Shown here: positions 51,611 through 59,573 of the stretch, in pieces
Numbering within the stretch: position 1 is the stretch's first letter
Layout: each line of letters begins with the position of its first letter
Assembly: GCF_900101675.1 (NCBI RefSeq)
Contig: NZ_FNKG01000002.1
Location: forward strand, 19,005-83,004
Source: Curtobacterium sp. UNCCL20
GTDB lineage: Bacteria; Actinomycetota; Actinomycetes; Actinomycetales; Microbacteriaceae
DNA: 64,000 nt
Direction: 5' to 3'
Notes under the pieces: generated by a model
Told to the model about the DNA's origin: nothing
Seen by the model: the letters and a program-made list of their open reading frames with translations, nothing else
The model's database searches: none
Translations under genes and position numbers: made by a program

Positions 51611-52126
51611 TCAGTGGACCCAGACGTTCGGGGCGAGTTCCCGCAGTGCGTCGCTGCCGTGGTCCTCGAACCCGTCCGACACGAGGACGGTCTGGTGCCC
51701 GGCCTCGTCGAGCATGCTCGTGACGACCGAGGCCTTCGCCGTGGGTGTCGCGCCGCAGACCGAGTACGAGTCGACGCTGTCGCGGTCGGGGTTCCAGGCG
51801 ATGAGGCACACGCCACCGTCCCGCTCCGCGGCGACCCAGTACCGCGTGCCCGCGTGTTCGACGGCGAAGCGCTGGCTGTTGGGCACCATCGTGTCCGGAG
51901 CCACCGTGCCGATGTCGTCGGGCAGCGCGTCGGTCGCGGCGAAGGCCCGTCCGAGGATCGCGAAGCGATCGGTCAGGTCGGCCGGGTCGGCTCGGGTGGC
52001 CGTCTCCGACGCCCGCGCCGACGATGTCGGGTCGGGGGCCGGGTCCGCCCCGCTGCACCCGGCCAGCGTCGCCGTCGTCACCGCTGCGCCCAGCGCCAGC
52101 ACCAGCACACCCCACCGTGTCCGCAT
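51611..52126 (-). CDS. Predicted lipoprotein of unknown function
   Basis: 171 residues. Lipoprotein signal with lipobox LAGC (Cys24), a Ser/Thr/Pro linker, then a small domain (about 50-171). The domain has two further cysteines (GGVCLIAW and SYSVCGATP) that could pair. No family recognised. It starts with ATG at 52126. Confidence 0.75.
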   Translation of the reverse strand: MRTRWGVLVLALGAAVTTATLAGCSGADPAPDPTSSARASETATRADPADLTDRFAILGRAFAATDALPDDIGTVAPDTMVPNSQRFAVEHAGTRYWVAAERDGGVCLIAWNPDRDSVDSYSVCGATPTAKASVVTSMLDEAGHQTVLVSDGFEDHGSDALRELAPNVWVH

Positions 52127-52200
52127 CGACTTCCCCCGTCTCGTGCTCGAACGCTAGCAGCGTGGGCGCGTCCGGCGGGTGGTGGACGCGTGGTCGTGTC

Positions 52201-52265
52201 GGCCTGGAGGCGCGGCACCCGCCGGCACCGCGCCTCCAGTCAGTCGCTGGTCGCGACCAGTGCAC
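52201..52265. repeat. Composite palindromic repeat, left copy
   Basis: Hairpin arms CTGGAGGCGCGG (52204-52215) and CCGCGCCTCCAG (52228-52239). They are followed by GGTCGCGACCAGTGCAC at 52249-52265, which holds the 10-bp palindrome GGTCGCGACC. The same hairpin and the identical 17-bp tail recur at 55409-55471, so the pair brackets the decarboxylase locus. Confidence 0.8.
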
Positions 52266-52270
52266 ACGGC

Positions 52271-52702
52271 TCACGCCGTCTCGTGGTCACCGACCCGCAG
52301 GGCGGCGCGGAGGGCCGCGAGGGTCCGCGTGAGGTGCGCCACCTCGCCCGCGGGCAGCGCACCGAGCATCTCCGTCTCGAGCGCCGCGGCGACGTGGCGA
52401 GCGTCCTGGAGCGCGGCGCTCCCCGCGGGGGTGAGCAGCACGAGCCGCCGCCGGGCGTCCCCGGCGTCGGCCCGTCGCTCGATGAGCCCGCGCGTCTCCA
52501 TCCGCCCGAGCATCTCGGTGAGCGTCGCCTTCGTCGTCGCGCTCGCCTCGCCCACGGCCTTCTGGTCGAGTCCGCCGGTGCCGTCGAGCGCCTCGAGCAC
52601 GGCGTACTGCGGCTTCGTGAGGTCGGGGAGGCGCTCGGTCCAGCGCGCGCCGTGCTCCTGCAGGATCACGCGCATCAGGTGGAACGCGGTGTCGTCGAAC
52701 AC
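52271..52702 (-). CDS. MarR-family regulator of the decarboxylase operon
   Basis: 143 residues. The winged HTH lies at about 32-98 (LTKPQYAVLEAL, VGEASATTKATLTEMLGRME, LIERRADAGDARRRLVLLT). The GTG at 52702 has GGAGG 6 nt upstream. The frame remains open to 52789, but this would place both operators inside the coding sequence. It is divergent from ubiX/ubiD/vdcD. MarR proteins in this position usually sense the aromatic acid substrate. Confidence 0.9.
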   Translation of the reverse strand: MFDDTAFHLMRVILQEHGARWTERLPDLTKPQYAVLEALDGTGGLDQKAVGEASATTKATLTEMLGRMETRGLIERRADAGDARRRLVLLTPAGSAALQDARHVAAALETEMLGALPAGEVAHLTRTLAALRAALRVGDHETA

Positions 52703-52722
52703 GGAGGCCTCCGGAGGTTGTA

Positions 52723-52775
52723 GTTCGTGTACGAACAGAGTACAGTCGGTCCGGACAGATCGTTCGTATACGAAC
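52723..52775. promoter_or_regulatory. Two MarR operators
   Basis: GTTCGTGTACGAAC at 52723-52736 (one central mismatch) and the perfect palindrome GTTCGTATACGAAC at 52762-52775, centres 39 bp apart. They lie between the divergent MarR and ubiX starts. The second ends 13 bp before the ubiX ATG, so it would block that promoter. Confidence 0.8.
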
Positions 52776-52788
52776 AGAAAGGACGGCA

Positions 52789-53469
52789 ATGCGACTCATC
52801 GTGGGCATGTCCGGAGCGACCGGGGCGCCGCTCGGCGTCGCACTCCTGCGCGCACTCCGCGAGATCCCCGAGGTCGAGACGCACCTCGTCCTCTCTCGCT
52901 GGGCCCGGACGACGATCGAGCTGGAGACCCCGTACTCGGTGGCCGAGGTGCGGGCGCTCGCCGACGTCGTGCACGGCTCGGGGGACCAGGCCGCGTCGAT
53001 CAGCTCCGGCTCGTTCAGGACGGACGGGATGGTGATCATCCCGTGCAGCATGAAGACCCTCGCGGGCATCCGCGCCGGGTACGCCGACGAACTTCTCGGC
53101 CGGGCGGCGGACGTCGTCCTCAAGGAGCACCGGAAGCTCGTGCTCGTCCCGCGGGAGACGCCGCTCAGCGCGATCCACCTGCAGAACATGACGGCGCTCG
53201 CCGAACTCGGTGTCCGGATCGTCCCGCCGATGCCGGCGTTCTACAACCACCCGGAGACCGTCGACGACATCGTCGACCACGTCGTCGCCCGGGTCCTCGA
53301 CCAGTTCGACCTGCCCCACCCCCGCGCCCGGCGCTGGGAGGGACTCCACGCGGAGCGCGACCGCCAGCTCGACCGCGCACGCGACGGCCAGCTCGACCGT
53401 CTCCCGGACGGCGCCCCGCACCCGCACGACACCCACCAACCAGGAAGGACATCCGATGCCGTTCGATGA
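52789..53469 (+). CDS. vdcB: UbiX-like flavin prenyltransferase (VdcB type)
   Basis: 226 residues. FMN-binding start MRLIVGMSGATGAPLG, SSGSFRTDGMVIIPCSMKTL (90s), and LVPRETPLSAIHLQNM match UbiX/Pad1. It makes prenylated FMN for the UbiD partner. The core ends near residue 185. A 40-residue Arg/Asp/His/Pro tail follows, with repeated QLDR units. The coding region overlaps the UbiD start by 14 nt. The ATG at 52789 has AAAGGACGG upstream. Confidence 0.92.
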   Translation: MRLIVGMSGATGAPLGVALLRALREIPEVETHLVLSRWARTTIELETPYSVAEVRALADVVHGSGDQAASISSGSFRTDGMVIIPCSMKTLAGIRAGYADELLGRAADVVLKEHRKLVLVPRETPLSAIHLQNMTALAELGVRIVPPMPAFYNHPETVDDIVDHVVARVLDQFDLPHPRARRWEGLHAERDRQLDRARDGQLDRLPDGAPHPHDTHQPGRTSDAVR

Positions 53470-54883
53470 CCTGAGGTCGTTCCTCGACGCACTCGACGAA
53501 CACGGCCAGCTGCTCCGCATCACCGACGAGGTGCAGGCCGAACCCGACCTCGCCGCCGCCGCGAACGCCGCCGGCCGGATCGGCGAGAACGCGCCCGGCC
53601 TCCTCTTCGACAACCTCCAGGGCTTCACCGACGCCACCGTCGCGCTGAACACCCTCGGCTCGTGGCCGAACCACGCGATCGCGATGGGCATGGACCCGCA
53701 GACGCCGACGCGCGAACAGGTCGCCGAGTTCATCCGCCGCTGGGACGCGTTCCCCGTCGCGCCCGAGCGCCGCGAAGACGCCCCCTGGCGCGAGAACACC
53801 GTCGAGGGCGATGACATCAACGTCTTCGACCTCCTGCCGCTCTTCCGCCTCAACGACGGCGACGGCGGGTTCTACCTCGACAAGGCCGCTGTCGTCTCCC
53901 GCGACCCGGACGACCCGGACAGCTTCGACAAGCAGAACGTCGGCATCTACCGCATGCAGGTCAAGGGCAAGCGTCGTCTCGCGATCCAGCCGGTGCCGGT
54001 GCACGACGTGGCGCTGCACCTGCACGCCGCCGAGGAGCGCGGCGAGGACCTCCCCATCGCGATCACGCTCGGCAACGACCCGATCATCACGCTGATGGCG
54101 TCGACCCCGCTCCGCTACGACCAGTCCGAGTACGAGATGGCCGGTGCGATCCGCCAGGCGCCGTACCCGATCGCGACGGCGCCCCTGACCGGCTTCGACG
54201 TCCCGTGGGGCTCGGAGGTCGTCATCGAGGGCGTCATCGAGGGCCGGAAGCGCGAGCTCGAGGGCCCGTTCGGCGAGTTCACCGGGCACTACTCCGGCGG
54301 CCACAGCATGCCGGTCATCCGCATCGACCGGATCTCGTACCGGACGAAGCCGGTGTTCGAGTCGCTGTACCTCGGCATGCCGTGGACCGAGGTCGACTAC
54401 CTCATCGGGCCGGCGACCTGCGTCCCGCTCTACAAGCAGCTGAAGGCCGACTTCCCCGAGGTGCAGGCGGTGAACGCCATGTACACGCACGGCCTGCTCG
54501 CGATCGTGTCGACCAAGAAGCGCTACGGCGGCTTCGCGAAGGCCGTCGGGATGCGGGCGATGACGACCCCGCACGGTCTCGGCTACGTGAAGATGGTCAT
54601 CGTCGTGGACGAGGACGTCGACCCCTTCAACCTGCCGCAGGTGATGTGGGCGCTGTCGACGAAGGTGAACCCGGCCGGCGACCTCGTGCAACTGCCGAAC
54701 ATGTCCGTGGTCGCCCTCGACCCGAGCTCCTCGCCGTCGGGCATCACCGACAAGCTCATCATCGACGCGACGACCCCGGTGGCCCCGGACGTCCGCGGCC
54801 ACTTCAGCCAGCCCGCGCGGGACCTGCCCGAGACGGCCGCGTGGATCACCCGCCTCACGACCATGATCGGAGCCCAGCGATGA
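53456..54883 (+). CDS. vdcC: UbiD-family decarboxylase (VdcC type)
   Basis: 475 residues, prenyl-FMN dependent reversible decarboxylase. The N-terminal segment FDDLRSFLDALDEHGQLLRI, IYRMQVKGKRRLAIQP, EVVIEGVIEGRKRELEGPFGE with the conserved Glu/Arg network, and SSPSGITDKLIIDATTP are family hallmarks. With VdcB and VdcD, the likely substrate is vanillate or 4-hydroxybenzoate. The ATG at 53456 overlaps vdcB by 14 nt and has AGGAAGGA upstream. The last bases overlap vdcD as ATGA. Confidence 0.93.
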   Translation: MPFDDLRSFLDALDEHGQLLRITDEVQAEPDLAAAANAAGRIGENAPGLLFDNLQGFTDATVALNTLGSWPNHAIAMGMDPQTPTREQVAEFIRRWDAFPVAPERREDAPWRENTVEGDDINVFDLLPLFRLNDGDGGFYLDKAAVVSRDPDDPDSFDKQNVGIYRMQVKGKRRLAIQPVPVHDVALHLHAAEERGEDLPIAITLGNDPIITLMASTPLRYDQSEYEMAGAIRQAPYPIATAPLTGFDVPWGSEVVIEGVIEGRKRELEGPFGEFTGHYSGGHSMPVIRIDRISYRTKPVFESLYLGMPWTEVDYLIGPATCVPLYKQLKADFPEVQAVNAMYTHGLLAIVSTKKRYGGFAKAVGMRAMTTPHGLGYVKMVIVVDEDVDPFNLPQVMWALSTKVNPAGDLVQLPNMSVVALDPSSSPSGITDKLIIDATTPVAPDVRGHFSQPARDLPETAAWITRLTTMIGAQR

Positions 54884-55128
54884 CCGCCTCCCCGTCCCAG
54901 TCCGTCTGCCCCCGCTGCGGTGCCGAGGTGATCGAGACGATCGCCGTCAGTCCCGTCGCGGGCGTCTGGGAACTCCGCCAGTGCGAGCGGTGCCTGTACA
55001 CGTGGCGCACCACCGAGCCCGCACGTCGGTCGGAGCGTGACGCCTACCCCGAGGCGTTCCGGCTGACCGAGGCGGACATGCAGCACGCCGAGGAGATCCC
55101 GCGCGTCCCGCCGCTGGTGGAACGGTGA
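54880..55128 (+). CDS. vdcD: VdcD-type decarboxylase subunit D
   Basis: 82 residues. Two Cys pairs (CPRC near 10 and CERC near 37) form a zinc-ribbon. RWTVY-like ELRQCERCLYTWRTTEP and EAFRLTEADM resemble the small subunit of hydroxyarylic acid decarboxylases. The ATG at 54880 overlaps the UbiD stop (ATGA). Its presence, with UbiX and UbiD, distinguishes this as a VdcBCD/ShdBCD non-oxidative decarboxylase rather than ubiquinone synthesis, fitting an actinobacterium. Confidence 0.92.
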   Translation: MTASPSQSVCPRCGAEVIETIAVSPVAGVWELRQCERCLYTWRTTEPARRSERDAYPEAFRLTEADMQHAEEIPRVPPLVER

Positions 55129-55379
55129 ACGACCGTCGCCCGACCCTGATGTGGGAGGCCGCGGCCGCCCCGGAGCGCCTCGACGACCTCGTCGCCTGGG
55201 TGCGGGCGGTCGCCCTACCCGAGCTCGGCTCGGACGACGCGCGGCTCTTCCGGTCGAACGACGACCGGGTGGTGGTCATCGCGTCGGTCGACGGCGAGGA
55301 CCGGCCGCGGATCGCGGCCGACCCCGGTGACCTGGTGCGGCGGCCGCCGCACCAGTGGCGGTTCGACGAGATCTCCTGA
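55125..55379 (+). CDS. Small protein at the end of the vdc operon
   Basis: 84 residues from a GTG at 55125 that overlaps vdcD by 4 nt. It begins MNDRRPTLMWEAAAAPERLD, then PELGSDDARLFRSNDDRVVV, and ends HQWRFDEIS. It looks like a small alpha/beta domain. No family is recognised, but translational coupling argues it works with the decarboxylase. Confidence 0.75.
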   Translation: MNDRRPTLMWEAAAAPERLDDLVAWVRAVALPELGSDDARLFRSNDDRVVVIASVDGEDRPRIAADPGDLVRRPPHQWRFDEIS

Positions 55380-55408
55380 CCCGCGCCCTGGGCGCACGGT
55401 CCCACTGC

Positions 55409-55471
55409 CTGGAGGCGCGGTGCCAGCCGGCACCGCGCCTCCAGTCCGTCGGGTGGTCGCGACCAGTGCAC
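55409..55471. repeat. Composite palindromic repeat, right copy
   Basis: 16-bp perfect arms (55409-55424 with 55429-55444, loop AGCC) followed by GGTCGCGACCAGTGCAC at 55455-55471. It repeats the left copy at 52201-52265 in the same orientation. It also serves as a likely terminator of the vdc operon. Confidence 0.85.
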
Positions 55472-55505
55472 CCCACCGGGCCACACGGTCGATACGGTGG
55501 TCCGC

Positions 55506-56081
55506 ATGGCCACGTTCACGCCCCCTGCCGCCGACGCGATGCGCGCGAAGCTCCTGCTCGCCGCGCGTGACGAGTTCGCCGCGGTCGGGGTCGGTGCCGC
55601 CCGGATCGAACGCATCACCGCGGCCTCGTCGAGCAACAAGGCGCAGGTCTTCCACTACTTCGGCAGCAAGGAGGGGCTCTTCGACGCGCTCCTCGCGCAG
55701 ACCGTGGCCGAGACCTTCGCCGAGGTGCCGCTCGACACCGACGACCTGCCGGAGTGGGCCGGCCGCCTGCACGACTCGTACGTGCGGCGGCCGTGGGCCC
55801 AGCGCATCGCGACCTGGCACCGCCTGGAGCGCGGTGCCGAAGCGCCGATCGAGGCCGTCGTCAGCAGCACCGCCGGGGCGGTCGAGGCGATCGAGCACGC
55901 GCAGCGCGCCGGTGTCCTGCCGCGCTCGCACCGGCCTGCGGTGCTGCTCGGACTCGTGCTCCACCTGGCCGCCTTCTGGAGCGCGACCGCGCCCGAGTTC
56001 GACCCACTCGTCACCGCGGTGGTGCCGGCGCGGCGGCGTCAGATCGTCGTGGACGCGGTGGGGTCGCTCCTCCGGAAGTGA
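55506..56081 (+). CDS. TetR family regulator
   Basis: 191 residues. TetR HTH at about 10-55 (KLLLAARDEFAAVGVGAARI, ITAASSSNKAQVFHYFGSKE), with a helical C-terminal domain of moderate length. ATG at 55506 was preferred to the GTG three codons upstream. It does not appear to be operonic with a target; the convergent SDR at 56110 is separated by only 28 bp. The ligand is unknown. Confidence 0.9.
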   Translation: MATFTPPAADAMRAKLLLAARDEFAAVGVGAARIERITAASSSNKAQVFHYFGSKEGLFDALLAQTVAETFAEVPLDTDDLPEWAGRLHDSYVRRPWAQRIATWHRLERGAEAPIEAVVSSTAGAVEAIEHAQRAGVLPRSHRPAVLLGLVLHLAAFWSATAPEFDPLVTAVVPARRRQIVVDAVGSLLRK

Positions 56082-56109
56082 GCTCGCCTGCCGCCGCGTC
56101 CGCGGATGG

Positions 56110-56868
56110 TCAGGCCGCCGCGCGTCCGTTTGCCTCCTCGATGAACGCGTGCGCCTCGGCGCTGCTGCCGATCGACACCGTGCGGCTGCCGAGGTCGGTT
56201 CCGGAGATCGTGACCGCGGCCGCACCGATCTCGTCGGTGGACACCCATCCCGGCTCGCCCTCGACGAAGCGGGTCCGGACCGGGCCGAGCTCCATCGCGT
56301 GGATGCGCTGCTCGGGGGACTCGGCGGCGAGGACGCGCTGCATCATGAGCAGCGCTGCCTGCTCCATGCTCACCAGGCCGCTGCCCGGCACCGGGAACTC
56401 GGCCGACTGCCCGACGACCACGATGTAGGCGCCGGTGCCGTCCAAGCGCGGGATCGTCGCCCGCGCGATCGCCATGTGCGCCGTGGTGAGGTCGGTGAAG
56501 GCGCTCGCCCAGTCGTCCTCGCCGATCTCCGTCAGCGGGCCGCCCTGCCACCAGCCGCCGACCGGGACCACCACGTCGTCGATGCCGCCGCGCCGCGTCG
56601 TCATCTCCTCGACGAGGGCCGCTGCGCCGGCGAAGGTGGTGTAGTCGTGCGTCGGCAGGTGGAGGAGCGGCGAGGTGCCGAGTGCGCCGAGGGTGGCGCG
56701 GAGGGCTTCGCCACGCTCGGTCGTGCGGGTCGGGACGACGACGTCGGCGCCGGCCTGCAGGTAGGCGCGGACGATGCCCTCGCCGACGCCGCCCGTCCCG
56801 CCGGGGACGAGGACGCGGCGCCCGGTGAGGTCGTGGGACGTGCTGGTGCGTGCGGTGGTGTCGGACAT
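56110..56868 (-). CDS. SDR family oxidoreductase under divergent MarR
   Basis: 252 residues. The Rossmann start is VLVPGGTGGVGEGIV near residues 19-33. GGW in VVVPVGGWWQGG takes the place of NAG, and Ser in VGQSAEF matches the active-site strand. The usual Tyr-x3-Lys is absent: SMEQAALLM stands where YxxxK is expected. This is therefore an atypical SDR, perhaps non-catalytic or with altered chemistry. The ATG at 56868 has AAGGAG upstream. Three MarR-type dyads lie in the divergent region. Confidence 0.82.
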   Translation of the reverse strand: MSDTTARTSTSHDLTGRRVLVPGGTGGVGEGIVRAYLQAGADVVVPTRTTERGEALRATLGALGTSPLLHLPTHDYTTFAGAAALVEEMTTRRGGIDDVVVPVGGWWQGGPLTEIGEDDWASAFTDLTTAHMAIARATIPRLDGTGAYIVVVGQSAEFPVPGSGLVSMEQAALLMMQRVLAAESPEQRIHAMELGPVRTRFVEGEPGWVSTDEIGAAAVTISGTDLGSRTVSIGSSAEAHAFIEEANGRAAA

Positions 56869-56877
56869 TCGAACTCC

Positions 56878-56934
56878 TTGGTTGAACCAATGTTGGCATG
56901 ACCAACGATACTTCATTCCGTTGGTTCTGCCAAC
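56878..56934. promoter_or_regulatory. MarR operator array of three dyads
   Basis: TTGGTTGAACCAA (56878-56890), GTTGG-N5-CCAAC (56892-56906) and GTTGG-N5-CCAAC (56920-56934), in the 82-bp divergent region of the SDR and MarR genes. The first dyad lies next to the SDR's Shine-Dalgarno. The last two are 28 bp apart. Confidence 0.75.
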
Positions 56935-56950
56935 TGTTAGGCTCGTGCGC

Positions 56951-57400
56951 ATGGAAGCAGGCATCCGTCCGCCGGCAGCGCTCCGCGGTCTCGTGAGCTG
57001 GCAGGCTGGCCGCGTCGCCACGATCGGGGCCCGGCTCACCGCGCAGCACATGCCCGTCGAGGCGCGCTCCGACTTCGCCGTCCTCGCGGCACTCGACGAG
57101 CACGGACCGCTCAGCCAGGCGGACCTCGGACGGCTGCTCGGGCTCGACCGGAACAACGTGAACGGGATCGTCGTCCGGCTCGACACGGCCCGGGCGCTCA
57201 CCCGCGAACCGGATCCGAGTGATCGGCGGCGGAACGTCGTCACGATCACGGATGCCGGGCGCGCGCGGTTCGAGGACCTGCGGGAGCGGGCTGCGGCGGT
57301 GCAGGCCGAGTTGCTCGCAGGGCTCGACGACGGGCAGCGTGAGACCCTCGTCGGATTGCTCGACGCGGTGCTGGCGACGCACCCCGCGCAGCCGGCCTGA
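56951..57400 (+). CDS. MarR family regulator
   Basis: 149 residues. The winged HTH is at about 34-100 (DFAVLAALDEHGPLSQADLG, LLGLDRNNVNGIVVRLDTA, REPDPSDRRRNVVTITDAG). ATG at 56951. It is divergent from an SDR gene, with an operator array between, so it probably represses that SDR and itself. The ligand is unknown. Confidence 0.92.
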   Translation: MEAGIRPPAALRGLVSWQAGRVATIGARLTAQHMPVEARSDFAVLAALDEHGPLSQADLGRLLGLDRNNVNGIVVRLDTARALTREPDPSDRRRNVVTITDAGRARFEDLRERAAAVQAELLAGLDDGQRETLVGLLDAVLATHPAQPA

Positions 57401-57485
57401 GCCTTCCGCCGGTCGGGGCCGGTGGTCTGCGGTTGGCGGTCGATGGTTGGCGGTCGGTGGTCTCGTGGTCGGGCCGGCTCGGGGT

Positions 57486-58217
57486 TCAGTGCGCCGGGAG
57501 GGGCACCCCGGTCGCGGACGCGAGCGCGTCGAGCAGCGCCTGTCGGAACCGTGGGTCCGAGACCGCGGGGTGCGGCTGCTGCTGGTGCCCGTGGAACCAG
57601 TACGCGCCGCTCGTCGAGCCCTCCGCGCCGGTCACGAGTCGCTCCTGCGTCCGGTGCCCGAGCGTGAAGTCGTCCGGGGCGTTCCGGCCGCCCATCTTCG
57701 TCGGCACCCACCCCGGGTCGACCGATGCCGTCAGCACCTCGGGCCAGCGCTCGGCGACGGCGGCCGCCAGGGCGGTGACGAACAGCTTGCTGTCGGAGTA
57801 GGAGTTCGACTCGGTGCGACCGCTCCAGTCCACCGGCCGGAGTTCGGCCCGGCCACCGCGGTGCATGCCGCTGCTCAGGTACACGTGCCGGGTCGGCGCG
57901 GACAGCAGCGCGGTGAACAGGTACGGGGCGACGACGTTGACCGGGATCACCCCGCGGCCGGACAGCACGCCGGCGTTGTGCACGACACCGTCGACGGGCT
58001 CGCCGGCAGCCAGCGTGTCGACGGCCGCGAGCACGTCGTCACGGTCGCCGAGGTCGGCGACGACGAGGCCGGCACCCTGCTCGACGAGGTCAGCGACCGC
58101 GCTGGCGCGTCCCTGGTTGCGGGCGTGCACCGTGACGCGGTGTCCGTCGCGGAGCAGCGTCTCGGCGGTGGCGCGACCGAGCCCGTCGGTCGAGCCGGTC
58201 ACCAGGATGTGTGCCAT
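57486..58217 (-). CDS. SDR family NAD(P)-dependent oxidoreductase
   Basis: 243 residues. Cofactor loop LVTGSTDGLGRATAETL near residues 5-21, VHNAGVL, a Ser in YLSSGMHRG, and Tyr-x3-Lys as YSDSK. A His-rich C-terminal portion (YWFHGHQQQPHP) is distinctive. The ATG at 58217 opens within a TGTCGTCG repeat. It is encoded downstream of the MFS gene at 58256 on the same strand, 38 bp apart. The substrate is unknown. Confidence 0.9.
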   Translation of the reverse strand: MAHILVTGSTDGLGRATAETLLRDGHRVTVHARNQGRASAVADLVEQGAGLVVADLGDRDDVLAAVDTLAAGEPVDGVVHNAGVLSGRGVIPVNVVAPYLFTALLSAPTRHVYLSSGMHRGGRAELRPVDWSGRTESNSYSDSKLFVTALAAAVAERWPEVLTASVDPGWVPTKMGGRNAPDDFTLGHRTQERLVTGAEGSTSGAYWFHGHQQQPHPAVSDPRFRQALLDALASATGVPLPAH

Positions 58218-58251
58218 GTCGTCGTCCTGTCGTCGTGTCGTCGTGTCGTCG
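58217..58251. repeat. 8-bp TGTCGTCG direct repeats
   Basis: TGTCGTCG at 58217-58224 and three tandem copies at 58228-58251, filling the gap between the SDR start and the MFS stop. It replaces a normal Shine-Dalgarno region for the SDR gene, whose translation could therefore vary with copy number. Confidence 0.8.
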
Positions 58252-58255
58252 TTTC

Positions 58256-59443
58256 TCAGTGTGCGAACGAGTGTCGTCCCGCGAGGGTCAGCGCGAGTGC
58301 CGCCAGGCCGAGGACGGCCATGAAGACCGCCAGCACGAGTCCGCCGGAGACACCGAGGAGCAGCGCGCCGACGAGCCCGGCGGCGAAGATCGCGAGGTTG
58401 AACGCGACCGGCAGGAACGCGTTCGCGAGGTCCGAGTTCGCCCCGCCGGCGAGGGTGAGGGCGCTCTGCAGCTGCGGGGCGGCACCGCCGAAGGTCACGC
58501 CCCACAGCGCGGCGGAGACGAGGACGACCGCCGGCGAGCCGTGCCCGACGACGAGCAGGACCGCGGCGACGACGAAGCCCGCGATGCTCGCCCGGAGGAG
58601 CGGCCGGGGGTACCGGTCGATCAGGGCCGCGGTCAGGACCACCCCGCCGATCGACGCGACGCCGTAGACCAGCAGGACCAGGTCGGCGCCGAGGCCCGAG
58701 CCGCTGTCGCGGAGGAAGGGCGCGATGTACGTGTAGATCGTGTTGTGGCCGAGCATCCAGACGAAGATGACCGCGAGCACGATCGGGACGCCGCGGAGCA
58801 GGAACACCCGCAGCAGGGGGAGCCGTTCACCCGCGGCCTGGCCGGGCACGTCCGGCACGATGAGCGCGATCACGACGAGCAGGACGAGCCCGAGCAGCGA
58901 CAGACCGGCGAAGGACCAGCGCCAGTCGAGGACGCCACCGACCCAGGCCCCGAGCGGGGTGCCGAGCGCGAAGCCGACGGGTGCGCCGGTCGAGACGACC
59001 GCCAGTGCGAGGCCGCCGCGGTTCGCCGGGCTGATCCGACGCCCGTACGCCGCGAGCATGCCCCACAGGATGCCGGTGAACGCCCCGCCCGCGAACCGGG
59101 ACACGAGCGAGACCACGACGTCGGACGAGATCGCCGTCACCACGTTCGCGAGCACCAGGCACCCCAGCGTCATGAGGAGGAGCGGCTTCCGGCGCATGCC
59201 CCGCGTGTACGTGATCGCGGGCACGGTGACCAGCACCGTCCCGAGCGCCCAGACGCTGATGAACTGTCCGATGACGCCCTCGCCGGTGTCGAGGTCGTGC
59301 GCCATCAGCGGCAGGAGTCCGGCGGGCATGGTCTCGGCGGACAGCAGCACGAAGCCGATCCCCGCCAGCGCGATGAGGGCGGCCCAGGGCACACGGGTGG
59401 GGCTGCTGTCGGTGCTGGGACGCGTGGCCGCGGCGGTCGTCAT
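58256..59443 (-). CDS. MFS transporter, DHA1/AraJ-like
   Basis: 395 residues with 12 hydrophobic segments. TM1 reads ALIALAGIGFVLLSAETMPA, the loop after TM2 has RGMRRKPLLL, and the motif C-like SFAGLSLLGLVLL lies in mid-protein. The sequence type is that of sugar or arabinose efflux and drug exporters of the DHA1 group. The ATG at 59443 follows GGAG. No regulator adjoins. Confidence 0.88.
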   Translation of the reverse strand: MTTAAATRPSTDSSPTRVPWAALIALAGIGFVLLSAETMPAGLLPLMAHDLDTGEGVIGQFISVWALGTVLVTVPAITYTRGMRRKPLLLMTLGCLVLANVVTAISSDVVVSLVSRFAGGAFTGILWGMLAAYGRRISPANRGGLALAVVSTGAPVGFALGTPLGAWVGGVLDWRWSFAGLSLLGLVLLVVIALIVPDVPGQAAGERLPLLRVFLLRGVPIVLAVIFVWMLGHNTIYTYIAPFLRDSGSGLGADLVLLVYGVASIGGVVLTAALIDRYPRPLLRASIAGFVVAAVLLVVGHGSPAVVLVSAALWGVTFGGAAPQLQSALTLAGGANSDLANAFLPVAFNLAIFAAGLVGALLLGVSGGLVLAVFMAVLGLAALALTLAGRHSFAH

Positions 59444-59573
59444 CGCACTCCGTTCCGGTCGTCGATCGTCGGCCGTCCCGGGTGGTGGCGACCGTGCGGC
59501 AACGGTACGGCCGGGGGTTCGGCGAGCGAGAGGTTCCGTCGGAACACCCCTTCCGAGAACCCCCTTCCCGTGC

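Noticed and set aside
52703..52789. Longer MarR start at 52789
   Set aside because: It would place both palindromic operators and the divergent promoter inside coding sequence. The GTG at 52702 has GGAGG.
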